A stretch of 6,520 bases of DNA, from positions 1 to 6,520 of the forward strand of contig JAEYVD010000859.1 of assembly GCA_023432075.1 (NCBI GenBank), written 5' to 3'. The notes under the pieces were generated by a model. That model was not told where the DNA came from. It saw only the letters and a list, made by a program, of their open reading frames with translations, and ran no database searches. Shown here one piece after another: positions 1 through 5,171 of this stretch (its first letter is position 1; every line of letters starts with the position of its first letter). The position numbers were made by a program, and so were the translations under genes. This DNA comes from Pseudomonadota bacterium (GTDB taxonomy: Bacteria; Pseudomonadota; Gammaproteobacteria; Burkholderiales; Burkholderiaceae_B).

Positions 1-537
1 GTCGCATTGGCGCTTGCGATGGTGGACCAGCCGCGCGCCACGCTGCAGGAACTGGCCAAGGCGGTGGGCGTCAGCAAGGCGACCTTGTACCGGTTCTGTA
101 AGACGCGAGACCAGCTGGTGCTGCGCCTGATGACGCATTGCGCGCAGGTCATGAAGCAGGCGCTGGCGAACTCGCACCTGGACACCGCCCCGCCCCGCAC
201 CGCGCTGCGCCACCTGATCGAACAGCACCTGGCGCACAAGGAATTGACGGCGTTCCTGATCTACAACTGGAAGCCCGACACCGAGCTGGAGCCCGACATC
301 ATGAACAGCTGGTCGGGCTACCAGGAAACACTGGACGCCTTCTTTCTGCGCGGACAGCGCGAGGGCGCGTTCCGCGTGGACATGACCGCCGCCGCGCTGA
401 GCGAACTATTGATCGGCATCATCACCAGCATGGTGGATGCCGAGCGCCGCGGGCGGATTGCCCGCATGGGTATCGCGCAGGTGGCCGAGCAGATGATGCT
501 GCACGGCATCTCGGCCGAGCCGGCTGCTGGCCGCTGA
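1..537 (+). CDS. TetR/AcrR-family transcriptional regulator, 5'-truncated by window edge
   Basis: This is a DNA-binding repressor-type regulator; its ligand and targets are unknown. The frame is open from base 1 (GTC GCA TTG ...) and ends at TGA 535-537, giving 178 visible residues. The helix-turn-helix is plain: TLQELAKAVGVSKATLYRF at visible residues 14-32, the TetR pattern (helix, GVSKATLY recognition helix, then F.K.R.QLV). Most TetR proteins have about 10-20 residues before the first alanine-rich helix seen here, so the start codon probably lies just upstream of the window; the internal TTG and ATG near bases 7-21 would cut into helix 1. The rest is a helical ligand/dimer domain (about residues 45-170), too variable to name an effector. 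The gene converges on the aldo/keto reductase, so joint control is possible but not shown. The family call is firm and the role is unknown. Confidence 0.9.
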   Translation, partial: VALALAMVDQPRATLQELAKAVGVSKATLYRFCKTRDQLVLRLMTHCAQVMKQALANSHLDTAPPRTALRHLIEQHLAHKELTAFLIYNWKPDTELEPDIMNSWSGYQETLDAFFLRGQREGAFRVDMTAAALSELLIGIITSMVDAERRGRIARMGIAQVAEQMMLHGISAEPAAGR

Positions 538-555
538 ACGGCGGTCCGGATCGCA

Positions 556-577
556 GCACCCGTGCGCGCACGGGTGC
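556..577. terminator. Perfect inverted repeat between convergent genes, possible bidirectional terminator
   Basis: Arms GCACCCGTGC (556-565) and GCACGGGTGC (568-577) form a perfect 22-bp palindrome in the 70-bp gap between the two convergent stop codons. In RNA it could form a GC-rich stem of about 9 bp with a 4-nt loop from either strand. There is no T tract on either side, so it is not a classic Rho-independent terminator. It may be a Rho-dependent end, a 3'-end stabiliser or a protein site. A weaker hairpin (CGGGC/GCCCG, 580-593) follows on the plus strand. Position is the main support for a terminator role. Confidence 0.5.
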
Positions 578-607
578 ATCGGGCACAAGCCCGCCTTCCG
601 CGCCCGC

Positions 608-1618
608 TCAGGCCGCCGTCACCGGGCGCCCATAAAACGGATAGTTCGGATCGTTGTACCCATGTGCGGACGCGTGGCCCGGGACCACCCAGTCGTTCAC
701 GATGGTTTCGTCTTCAGGCGTGATCGTCACGTCCAGCGCCGCGTAGTAATCGTCCATTTGCGCCAGCGTGCGCGGACCGGCGATGACGGCGGTGATGACC
801 GGATTGGCCAGCACCCACGCGGTCGCGAAGTGGCCCGGCAGGACCCCGCGCGCGGCGCTATGCTGCACAAGCTTCTGCGCGATCTGCAGGGATTCCTCGC
901 GGAATTCCGTGGCCAGGATGCGGCGGTCGCCCCGGCCGGCGCGCGTATCGGGCGCGGGCGCCTGACCCGGCAGATACTTGCCCGTCAGCACGCCGCGCGC
1001 GATCGGGCTGTAGGGCACCACGCCCAGGCCGTAATGCTTGCACGCCGGCAGGATCTCGACCTCGGGTCCGCGGTTCAGCATGTTGTAGTACGGCTGGCAC
1101 ACCACCGGTTGCGGCACACCCAGCTTTTCACACAGGCGCATCACCTCGGCAATGCGCCATCCGCGGAAATTCGACAGGCCAAAGCTGCGCAGCTTGCCGG
1201 CGCGGATCAGGTCGCCCAGCGCCCACAACGCCTCTTCCAGGTTTTCTTCGTGGTAGTCGCGGTGCAGGTACAGGATGTCCATGAAATCCGTATCCATGCG
1301 CGACAGGCTCTGTTCCACCCCGCGGATCAGCCACTGCCGCGAGTAATGCGCCAGGTTCGGTCCCTTGCCGACCGGATTGCCGATCTTGCTGGCCAGCACC
1401 CAGTCGTGGCGCTGCCCCTTGAGCAGCTTGCCCACCACTTCTTCCGACCGGCCCTCGTTGTAGACGTCCGCGGTGTCGATGAAGTTGACGCCATGATCGC
1501 GCGCCGACGCAACGATGCGCGCGGCCTCGTCATCGGGCGTCTGCTCTCCGAACATCATGGTGCCCAGGCAGAGCGGCGATACCCGGAGATTGCTGGTTCC
1601 CAGTCGGCGGTAATTCAT
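608..1618 (-). CDS. Aldo/keto reductase, NAD(P)H-dependent
   Basis: This is a predicted cytoplasmic (beta/alpha)8-barrel oxidoreductase of 336 residues that reduces an aldehyde or ketone with NAD(P)H; the true substrate is unknown. The family's catalytic tetrad can be read: Asp48 and Tyr53 (FIDTADVYNEG), Lys78 (LASKIG) and His119 (LYLHRD). Other family landmarks are GLSN at 147-150, the cofactor-side PYSPIARGVLTGKY at 202-215, the GPR loop near 281-283, and a C-terminal GYNDPNYP. The start at 1618 is preferred to an in-frame ATG at 1660. AAGGAA lies 7 nt upstream of 1618, and the protein then begins MNYRRLGTSNLRVS, where family members usually begin. The gene is 147 bp downstream of the serine hydrolase, with a terminator-like hairpin between, so it is probably transcribed on its own. 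It converges with the TetR gene. Many aldo/keto reductases of this branch are general detoxifiers. Confidence 0.93.
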   Translation of the reverse strand: MNYRRLGTSNLRVSPLCLGTMMFGEQTPDDEAARIVASARDHGVNFIDTADVYNEGRSEEVVGKLLKGQRHDWVLASKIGNPVGKGPNLAHYSRQWLIRGVEQSLSRMDTDFMDILYLHRDYHEENLEEALWALGDLIRAGKLRSFGLSNFRGWRIAEVMRLCEKLGVPQPVVCQPYYNMLNRGPEVEILPACKHYGLGVVPYSPIARGVLTGKYLPGQAPAPDTRAGRGDRRILATEFREESLQIAQKLVQHSAARGVLPGHFATAWVLANPVITAVIAGPRTLAQMDDYYAALDVTITPEDETIVNDWVVPGHASAHGYNDPNYPFYGRPVTAA

Positions 1619-1625
1619 GGCGTGG

Positions 1626-1631
1626 TTCCTT
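1626..1631 (-). promoter_or_regulatory. Ribosome binding site fixing the aldo/keto reductase start
   Basis: On the minus strand this reads AAGGAA, 7 nt before the ATG at 1618-1616. It decides the start in favour of the shorter protein over the ATG at 1660. Confidence 0.75.
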
Positions 1632-1695
1632 GATCGGATGAAAAGATGCGGCCTGGCCACGCGGCAACGCGCGGCCGAACGCGATATCTTGCCCG

Positions 1696-1743
1696 AAAAA
1701 ACCTGACATGCCGCAAAACCCCGGCTGGGATGAGGGTGTCAGG
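1696..1743 (-). terminator. Probable Rho-independent terminator after the hydrolase gene
   Basis: Read on the minus strand, CCTGACA (1743-1737) pairs with TGTCAGG (1708-1702), and six T follow at once (1701-1696). Inside the 28-nt loop is a second stem, GCCG/CGGC (1725-1722 with 1713-1710), stacked one base from the outer right arm. The site starts 22 bp after the hydrolase stop, so it fits the end of the aminotransferase-hydrolase transcript and separates the reductase. The long, partly unpaired left side is atypical, so strength is uncertain. Confidence 0.55.
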
Positions 1744-1769
1744 CACCGGCCTCGTTGCGCAGGTGTCAG
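1735..1769. repeat. Short direct repeat GGTGTCAG, 27-bp period
   Basis: GGTGTCAG occurs at 1735-1742 and 1762-1769, 27 bp apart. The first copy extends into a small imperfect dyad, GGTGTCAGGCACC (1735-1747); the second reads GGTGTCAGTCGCC and overlaps the hydrolase stop codon (1766-1768). It may be a degenerate dispersed intergenic repeat, one arm of which supplies the terminator stem. Only two copies are visible, so this rests on likeness alone. Confidence 0.4.
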
Positions 1770-2818
1770 TCGCCCGCGTCCACCGCCGCCAGGATCTTCC
1801 CGAACAGCGCGTCCGCATGGGCCGAATTCAGCCAGCGCACGATCACGACCATCTTGCGCTCCGGCTCCACCCACGTGAACGAACTGCCCGCGCCCACCCC
1901 GAAGAAGCTGGACGACGGCACGCTGGGAAAGACCTTGCCTTCGTGGTTCAGCCAGATCAAATAGCCGTAGTACGGCGCGATGTCGCAAGGGGTGCGCATG
2001 GCCTGCAGCCATTCGCGCGACAGGATCTGGCGGCCGTTCGCCTGGCCGTCGTTCAACAGCATCTGGCCGATCAGCGCCTGGTCGTTGGCGCTGATCGACA
2101 TCCCGCCGCCCCAGTGCGAACCGCCGGGCACCGACGGCATGCGCTCGCCGTCGATCTCGACCCAGGCGTCGTCGTAGCCGACCCACTGCCAGTTCTCGCT
2201 GCAGCCGATGGGCCGCGTGACGGCCTCGCGGAAGACTTCCGGCAAGGGTTTGCGGAACAGATGCAGCAGCGCATAAGACAGCTGATTGATGCGCACGTCG
2301 TTGTATTCCCAATACGTGCCTGGTTCCTGCAACGGACGCGCATCGCCCTTCTTGCCGTCCGGCGGCACGCCAAAGGTGACGGCGCGGTAGCGGTCCGCCT
2401 GATCCGACACGCCGAAGCGTTCGCCTTCCCATTCGCTGGTCTGCTGCAACAGGTGGCGCCACGTGATGGATGCGTTGCGGCCTTCGTCAAAGCCAATGCC
2501 CGGCACGCGCTTGCCCACGGGCTCGTCCACATCCGGCAGCAGGCCGCGGTCATGCGCCACGCCCGCCAAAATGGCAAGGTACAGCTTGGCGACGCTGAAC
2601 GTCAGGTCGGCGCGGTCCGGCTCGCCCCACGAGGCCACTGTCTTGCCGTCCACCACCACCACGCCGGAGACCGGCCCGCGATCGTGGATGGGACCCAGCA
2701 GACGGTTCCACGGCGGCGGGTCGTTCAGGTGCACGCCAAAATTGCCTTTGACGCTGCGATCCCAGGTGGATTCGTGATCGTTGGCGAACTGGATCGCCTG
2801 CTGCATGAGCGTATTCAT
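1766..2818 (-). CDS. Cytoplasmic serine hydrolase, beta-lactamase/esterase (SxxK) family
   Basis: This is a 350-residue member of the serine beta-lactamase-like superfamily, which includes esterases, amide and aminohexanoate-oligomer hydrolases and D-amino-acid peptidases. Ser75-Val-Ala-Lys78 (LTFSVAKLY) is the SxxK motif with the nucleophile and its lysine. Tyr172-Asn-Asp (WEYNDVRIN) is the second motif, Y-N-D rather than the Y-x-N of class C beta-lactamases. The usual third motif (KTG or HxG) appears to be replaced by GAG near 309-311 (FGVGAGSSFTW). There is no signal peptide: the protein begins MNTLMQQAIQFANDHES, so it should act in the cytoplasm, unlike beta-lactamases and DD-peptidases. 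That argues for catabolism of an imported ester, amide or peptide. A GAGGGAA ribosome binding site precedes the ATG. The gene lies 22 bp after the aminotransferase stop, so co-transcription is likely. The family call is firm and the substrate unknown. Confidence 0.88.
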   Translation of the reverse strand: MNTLMQQAIQFANDHESTWDRSVKGNFGVHLNDPPPWNRLLGPIHDRGPVSGVVVVDGKTVASWGEPDRADLTFSVAKLYLAILAGVAHDRGLLPDVDEPVGKRVPGIGFDEGRNASITWRHLLQQTSEWEGERFGVSDQADRYRAVTFGVPPDGKKGDARPLQEPGTYWEYNDVRINQLSYALLHLFRKPLPEVFREAVTRPIGCSENWQWVGYDDAWVEIDGERMPSVPGGSHWGGGMSISANDQALIGQMLLNDGQANGRQILSREWLQAMRTPCDIAPYYGYLIWLNHEGKVFPSVPSSSFFGVGAGSSFTWVEPERKMVVIVRWLNSAHADALFGKILAAVDAGD

Positions 2819-2840
2819 CGGTTCCCTCGTTGTTGTGTGT

Positions 2841-4037
2841 TCATCCCGCCACGCGTTCGGGCGCGCGGGTCAGATATTCCATGGCCGCCTGCAATCCGCC
2901 GGAGCGGTGCGGGACGCCGGCCGCGGCCAGCCCCATCTCCACGCCCGCCAGCGTGCCGCATAGCGTCAGATCATTGAAATGGCCCAGATGGCCGATGCGG
3001 AAGATACGGTCGGAAAGCTTGCCCAGCCCCTGCCCCAGCGACATATCGAAGCGGTCCAGAATGACCTTGCGCAGCGCGTCGGCGCTGTGGCCGTCGGGCA
3101 TCAGCACCGCGGTCAACGCCGGGCTGTGCGCGGCCGCGTCCAGGCTCAGCAGCTCCAACCCCCACCCGGCCACCGCCAGCCGGGTGGCGCGGGCGTGGCG
3201 CTCGTGGCGCGCAAACACCTGCGGCAGGCCTTCGGCCGCCAGCATGGCCAGCGCTTCATGAAGGCCATACAGCAGGTTGGTCGATGGGGTGTACGGAAAA
3301 TACCCCTTGGCGTTGGGCCCCAGCATTTCGCGCCAATCCCAATAGGAGCGCGGCAGGCGCGCGGTCTCGGCCGCGGCCAGCGCGCGCGGCCCCACCGCGT
3401 TGAACGACAGGCCCGGCGGCAGCATCAGGCCCTTCTGCGATCCGGACACCGTCACGTCCACGCCCCATTCGTCGTGGCGGTAGTCGATGGAGCCCAGCGA
3501 GGAGATCGTGTCGACCATCAGCAGCGCCGGGTGCCCGGCCTGATCGATGGCGGCGCGCACCGCGGCGATGTCGCTGGTGACGCCGGTTGAGGTCTCGTTG
3601 TGCACGACGCACACCGCCTTGATGCGGTGCTCGGCATCGTCGGCCAGCCGCGCGCCGATGACGCCAGCATCGACGGGGCGACGCCAGTCGCCTTCGATGC
3701 AATCAACGTCCAGCCCCAACCGCCCGGCAAGCTTGCGCCACAAGCTGGCGAAATGGCCGGTCTCGACCATCAGCACGCGGTCGCCCGGCGACAGCGTGTT
3801 GACCAGCGCCGCCTCCCACGCCCCGGTGCCCGAGGCCGGAAAGATCACGACAGGCGATTCGGTCTGGAAGACCTGCTTGATGCCCGCCAGCACCGCTTTG
3901 CCAAGCTCGCCGAATTCCGGTCCCCGATGATCGATGGTGGCCTGGTCGATGGCGCGCAGGACGCGGTCGGGGACGTTGGTTGGTCCGGGAATCTGCAGGA
4001 AATGCCGGCCGGACGGGTGGGAGTTCAGCGTGAGCAT
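2841..4037 (-). CDS. Class V PLP-dependent aminotransferase (serine/alanine-glyoxylate type)
   Basis: This 398-residue fold-type I enzyme moves an amino group, in this branch typically from serine, alanine or a related donor to glyoxylate or pyruvate. Visible marks are FLQIPGPTNVP at 13-23, HRGPEF at 37-42, the PLP phosphate loop SGTGAWEAA at 69-77, HNETSTG at 146-152, Asp176 (VDTISSLGS) for the pyridine nitrogen, and Lys202 in SGSQKG as the Schiff-base lysine. Arg347 in RIGHLG is the expected substrate-carboxylate arginine. The length fits the family. The start at 4037 is chosen because conserved sequence begins within 15 residues; the frame extends to an ATG at 4172, but those 45 residues look non-coding and cover putative operators. 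The Shine-Dalgarno is weak (GGGG, 6 nt before the ATG). It is first in an apparent operon with the hydrolase and divergent from the GntR gene. Serine-glyoxylate, alanine-glyoxylate and ureidoglycine-glyoxylate enzymes share these motifs, so I give no symbol. Confidence 0.92.
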   Translation of the reverse strand: MLTLNSHPSGRHFLQIPGPTNVPDRVLRAIDQATIDHRGPEFGELGKAVLAGIKQVFQTESPVVIFPASGTGAWEAALVNTLSPGDRVLMVETGHFASLWRKLAGRLGLDVDCIEGDWRRPVDAGVIGARLADDAEHRIKAVCVVHNETSTGVTSDIAAVRAAIDQAGHPALLMVDTISSLGSIDYRHDEWGVDVTVSGSQKGLMLPPGLSFNAVGPRALAAAETARLPRSYWDWREMLGPNAKGYFPYTPSTNLLYGLHEALAMLAAEGLPQVFARHERHARATRLAVAGWGLELLSLDAAAHSPALTAVLMPDGHSADALRKVILDRFDMSLGQGLGKLSDRIFRIGHLGHFNDLTLCGTLAGVEMGLAAAGVPHRSGGLQAAMEYLTRAPERVAG

Positions 4038-4058
4038 GCGGGGCCCCAAAATGGACGG

Positions 4059-4069
4059 TTTGTATACCA
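4059..4069 (+). promoter_or_regulatory. Putative GntR operator I (TTTGTATACCA)
   Basis: GTATAC (4062-4067) is the palindromic core. The 11-mer TTTGTATACCA is identical to operator III. It lies 22-32 bp before the aminotransferase start codon, probably in its leader or core promoter, where a bound repressor would block transcription. Assignment to the adjacent GntR protein is inferred from position and repetition. Confidence 0.6.
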
Positions 4070-4081
4070 GTGCGGCCTGCG

Positions 4082-4094
4082 CGCATCTGATGCG
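4082..4094. repeat. 13-bp perfect dyad CGCATC-T-GATGCG
   Basis: Six-base arms flank a single central T. The loop is too small for an RNA hairpin with full arms, so if functional it is more likely a DNA protein site. It could also be chance in GC-rich DNA. Confidence 0.35.
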
Positions 4095-4099
4095 ACGCG

Positions 4100-4112
4100 C
4101 GCCAGCCTGGCG
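4100..4112. repeat. 13-bp perfect dyad CGCCAG-C-CTGGCG
   Basis: This is a second dyad with the same geometry (6-1-6) as the one at 4082-4094, and the two centres are 18 bp apart. The sequence differs from the GTATAC sites, so it would be for another factor, if real. Confidence 0.35.
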
Positions 4113-4162
4113 GACTTGCGGCTTGCGCCACTCTATCCCATTGTTTTTACGTCGATAACCTA

Positions 4163-4174
4163 GGGTATACACCC
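4163..4174 (-). promoter_or_regulatory. Putative GntR operator II (GTATAC core, opposite orientation)
   Basis: The plus strand reads GGGTATACACCC. The minus strand therefore carries TGTATACC (4171-4164), the same 8-mer as operators I and III but inverted, with core 4165-4170. It sits midway between the two genes and could overlap or lie just upstream of promoters on either strand. Confidence 0.55.
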
Positions 4175-4199
4175 ATCAAAACCGTAGCGAAGACAGGTT

Positions 4200-4205
4200 T
4201 ATAGT
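4200..4205 (+). promoter_or_regulatory. Candidate -10 element of the gntR promoter
   Basis: TATAGT matches the sigma-70 -10 consensus at five of six bases and would start transcription near 4212, just before the gntR ribosome binding site. No convincing -35 box is seen 16-18 bp upstream, so this is a weak call. Operator II would then lie around -45 and operator III around +20. Confidence 0.3.
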
Positions 4206-4215
4206 CTGCGAAAAC

Positions 4216-4222
4216 AAGGGGA
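4216..4222 (+). promoter_or_regulatory. Unusually distant ribosome binding site of gntR
   Basis: AAGGGGA is the only Shine-Dalgarno-like stretch before the ATG at 4237, but 14 nt separate them, longer than the usual 5-10. The spacer is filled by operator III. Either initiation is weak, or the true start is a later codon such as the in-frame GTG at 4279. Confidence 0.4.
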
Positions 4223-4225
4223 ATT

Positions 4226-4236
4226 TTTGTATACCA
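4226..4236 (+). promoter_or_regulatory. Putative GntR operator III, abutting the gntR start codon
   Basis: TTTGTATACCA is identical to operator I and ends at the base before the ATG of gntR. Its core is 4229-4234. A regulator bound here would act as a roadblock to early elongation, which suggests autorepression. Confidence 0.6.
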
Positions 4237-4995
4237 ATGAGCAGCGATCCTAGCGTCTTGCCGGATCACGCCGGGGCCGTGGCCTCGCCCGATCTCGCGC
4301 CCGCCCCAGTCCCAGCGGCCGTTCGCGCCGCCGGCGACGGGCGCACGCTGGCGGGATCGGCGGCCGGATCGCTGCGCGAACGCATCATCCAGGGCGAATT
4401 CCCGCCCGGCACCCGCTTGAACGAACGCGCGCTGTGCGACCTGCTGGGCGTGTCGCGCACCCCCCTGCGCGAGGCGTTCCGGCTGCTGGCCGCCGAAGGC
4501 CTGGTGCAGATCGAACCGAACCGCGGCGCCCAGGTGGTGGCGCTGTCCGAAGCGAACATCCGCGAAGCCTTCGAAGTGATCGGCGGGCTGGAAGCGATGT
4601 CGTGCCGGTTTGCCTGCGAGCGCGCGACCGATGTCGAGATCGCGGAAATCCGCGCGCTGACCTACGAAATGATGGCCAGCCATGCGCGGCATGACCTGCC
4701 GACGTACTTTCGCGTCAACCGCGAGATCCACGAACGCATCAGCCTGGCCGCGCACAACAGCCTGCTCAAGCAGCTTTACGACGCGCAGAACGCGCGGATC
4801 CAGAACCTGCGCTTCGTCTCGAACGAGAACCGGCAGAAATGGGATCTGGCGATGCGTGAACACATAGAAATGGCGGAGGCCCTTGCCGCGCGCGACGCGG
4901 ACCGGCTGGCAGCCATCATGCGGCAGCACCTGCAGCGCAAATGCGAGGCGGCGCTCAAGAGCCGGAGCGAGACGATAGATACGCAACACATGTAG
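4237..4995 (+). CDS. GntR-family transcriptional regulator, FadR/FCD subfamily
   Basis: This is a ligand-responsive DNA-binding protein of 252 residues. An N-terminal winged helix spans about residues 45-103: LRERIIQGEFPPGTRLNE, then LLGVSRTPLREAFRLLAAEGLV (recognition helix about 73-83) and the wing EPNRGAQV. A helical FCD domain follows at about 107-234. The set Asn161, His165 (RVNREIHERI), His209 (MREHIEM) and His231 (MRQHL) fits the metal site of this domain; Asn is common at the first position. Metal helps bind carboxylate ligands in known members, so an organic acid or amino-acid effector is plausible. Residues 1-44 are an Ala/Pro-rich extension, longer than usual, so the start may be later. 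The gene is divergent from the aminotransferase and 23 bp upstream of the transporter binding protein. Three GTATAC sites nearby suggest it represses both arms and itself. Confidence 0.93.
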   Translation: MSSDPSVLPDHAGAVASPDLAPAPVPAAVRAAGDGRTLAGSAAGSLRERIIQGEFPPGTRLNERALCDLLGVSRTPLREAFRLLAAEGLVQIEPNRGAQVVALSEANIREAFEVIGGLEAMSCRFACERATDVEIAEIRALTYEMMASHARHDLPTYFRVNREIHERISLAAHNSLLKQLYDAQNARIQNLRFVSNENRQKWDLAMREHIEMAEALAARDADRLAAIMRQHLQRKCEAALKSRSETIDTQHM

Positions 4996-5002
4996 TGTCA
5001 TC

Positions 5003-5010
5003 AAGAGGAG
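5003..5010 (+). promoter_or_regulatory. Strong ribosome binding site of the binding-protein gene
   Basis: AAGAGGAG lies 8 nt before the ATG at 5019, in the 23-bp gap after the gntR stop. It supports this start, and thus the long N-terminal leader, over later in-frame codons. It also supports translation coupled to gntR on a shared transcript. Confidence 0.8.
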
Positions 5011-5018
5011 CCTTCACC

Positions 5019-5171
5019 ATGGCTGATAGTCGCTTCACACCTTGCTGCATCACGCTTTCTCGCTTCACCCCCGCCGCGTCCGCGCTGTCCTTGCGCCGCG
5101 TCACGCCATTGAAGGCACTGGCCGCCGCGCTGGTGGCCTGCGCCGCACTGGCATCCCAGCCCGCGCTTGCC
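5019..5171 (+). other. Signal peptide of the binding protein, unusually long
   Basis: Residues 1-32 form a long n-region ending in basic LRRVTPLK. Residues 33-46 are the hydrophobic core, and SQPALA-GKK gives a likely signal peptidase I cut after Ala51. LVAC at 38-41 also fits a lipobox, so lipoprotein processing before Cys41 is a second option. The AxA site better suits a soluble Gram-negative binding protein. Confidence 0.7.

Larger units (their letters stand above)
4038..4236. promoter_or_regulatory. Divergent promoter/operator region, aminotransferase / gntR
   Basis: This 199-bp non-coding region separates two outward-facing transcription units. It is more AT-rich towards the gntR side (about 4140-4236). 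It holds three GTATAC-centred sites and two GC-rich 13-bp dyads, listed separately. No strong sigma-70 promoter stands out for the minus strand. A weak candidate there is TTATCG (4159-4154), 17 nt, TAGAGT (4136-4131). Confidence 0.8.

Noticed and set aside
662..1633. Plus-strand open frame (323 codons) opposite the aldo/keto reductase
   Set aside because: The minus strand carries the complete catalytic tetrad and family length. The plus product is Arg/His/Gln-rich and domain-free.
608..2818. Single operon including the aldo/keto reductase
   Set aside because: The 147-bp gap contains a hairpin with a T6 tract, and the reductase has its own good ribosome binding site. Co-transcription by read-through remains possible but is not the simplest reading.
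1646..2977. Long plus-strand open frame (443 codons) across the hydrolase gene
   Set aside because: It lies opposite the SxxK hydrolase and crosses into the aminotransferase gene. Its composition is Arg/His/Ala-rich and no motif is seen. High GC makes such antisense frames common.
4038..4172. 45-residue N-terminal extension of the aminotransferase to an ATG at 4172
   Set aside because: The extension is basic and unlike the family, and it would make operators I and II coding. The ATG at 4037 places the conserved IPGPTNVP segment at the usual distance from the start.
4147..5004. Minus-strand open frame (285 codons) opposite gntR
   Set aside because: It has no motifs, overlaps the divergent operators, and lies opposite a clear winged-helix plus FCD protein.
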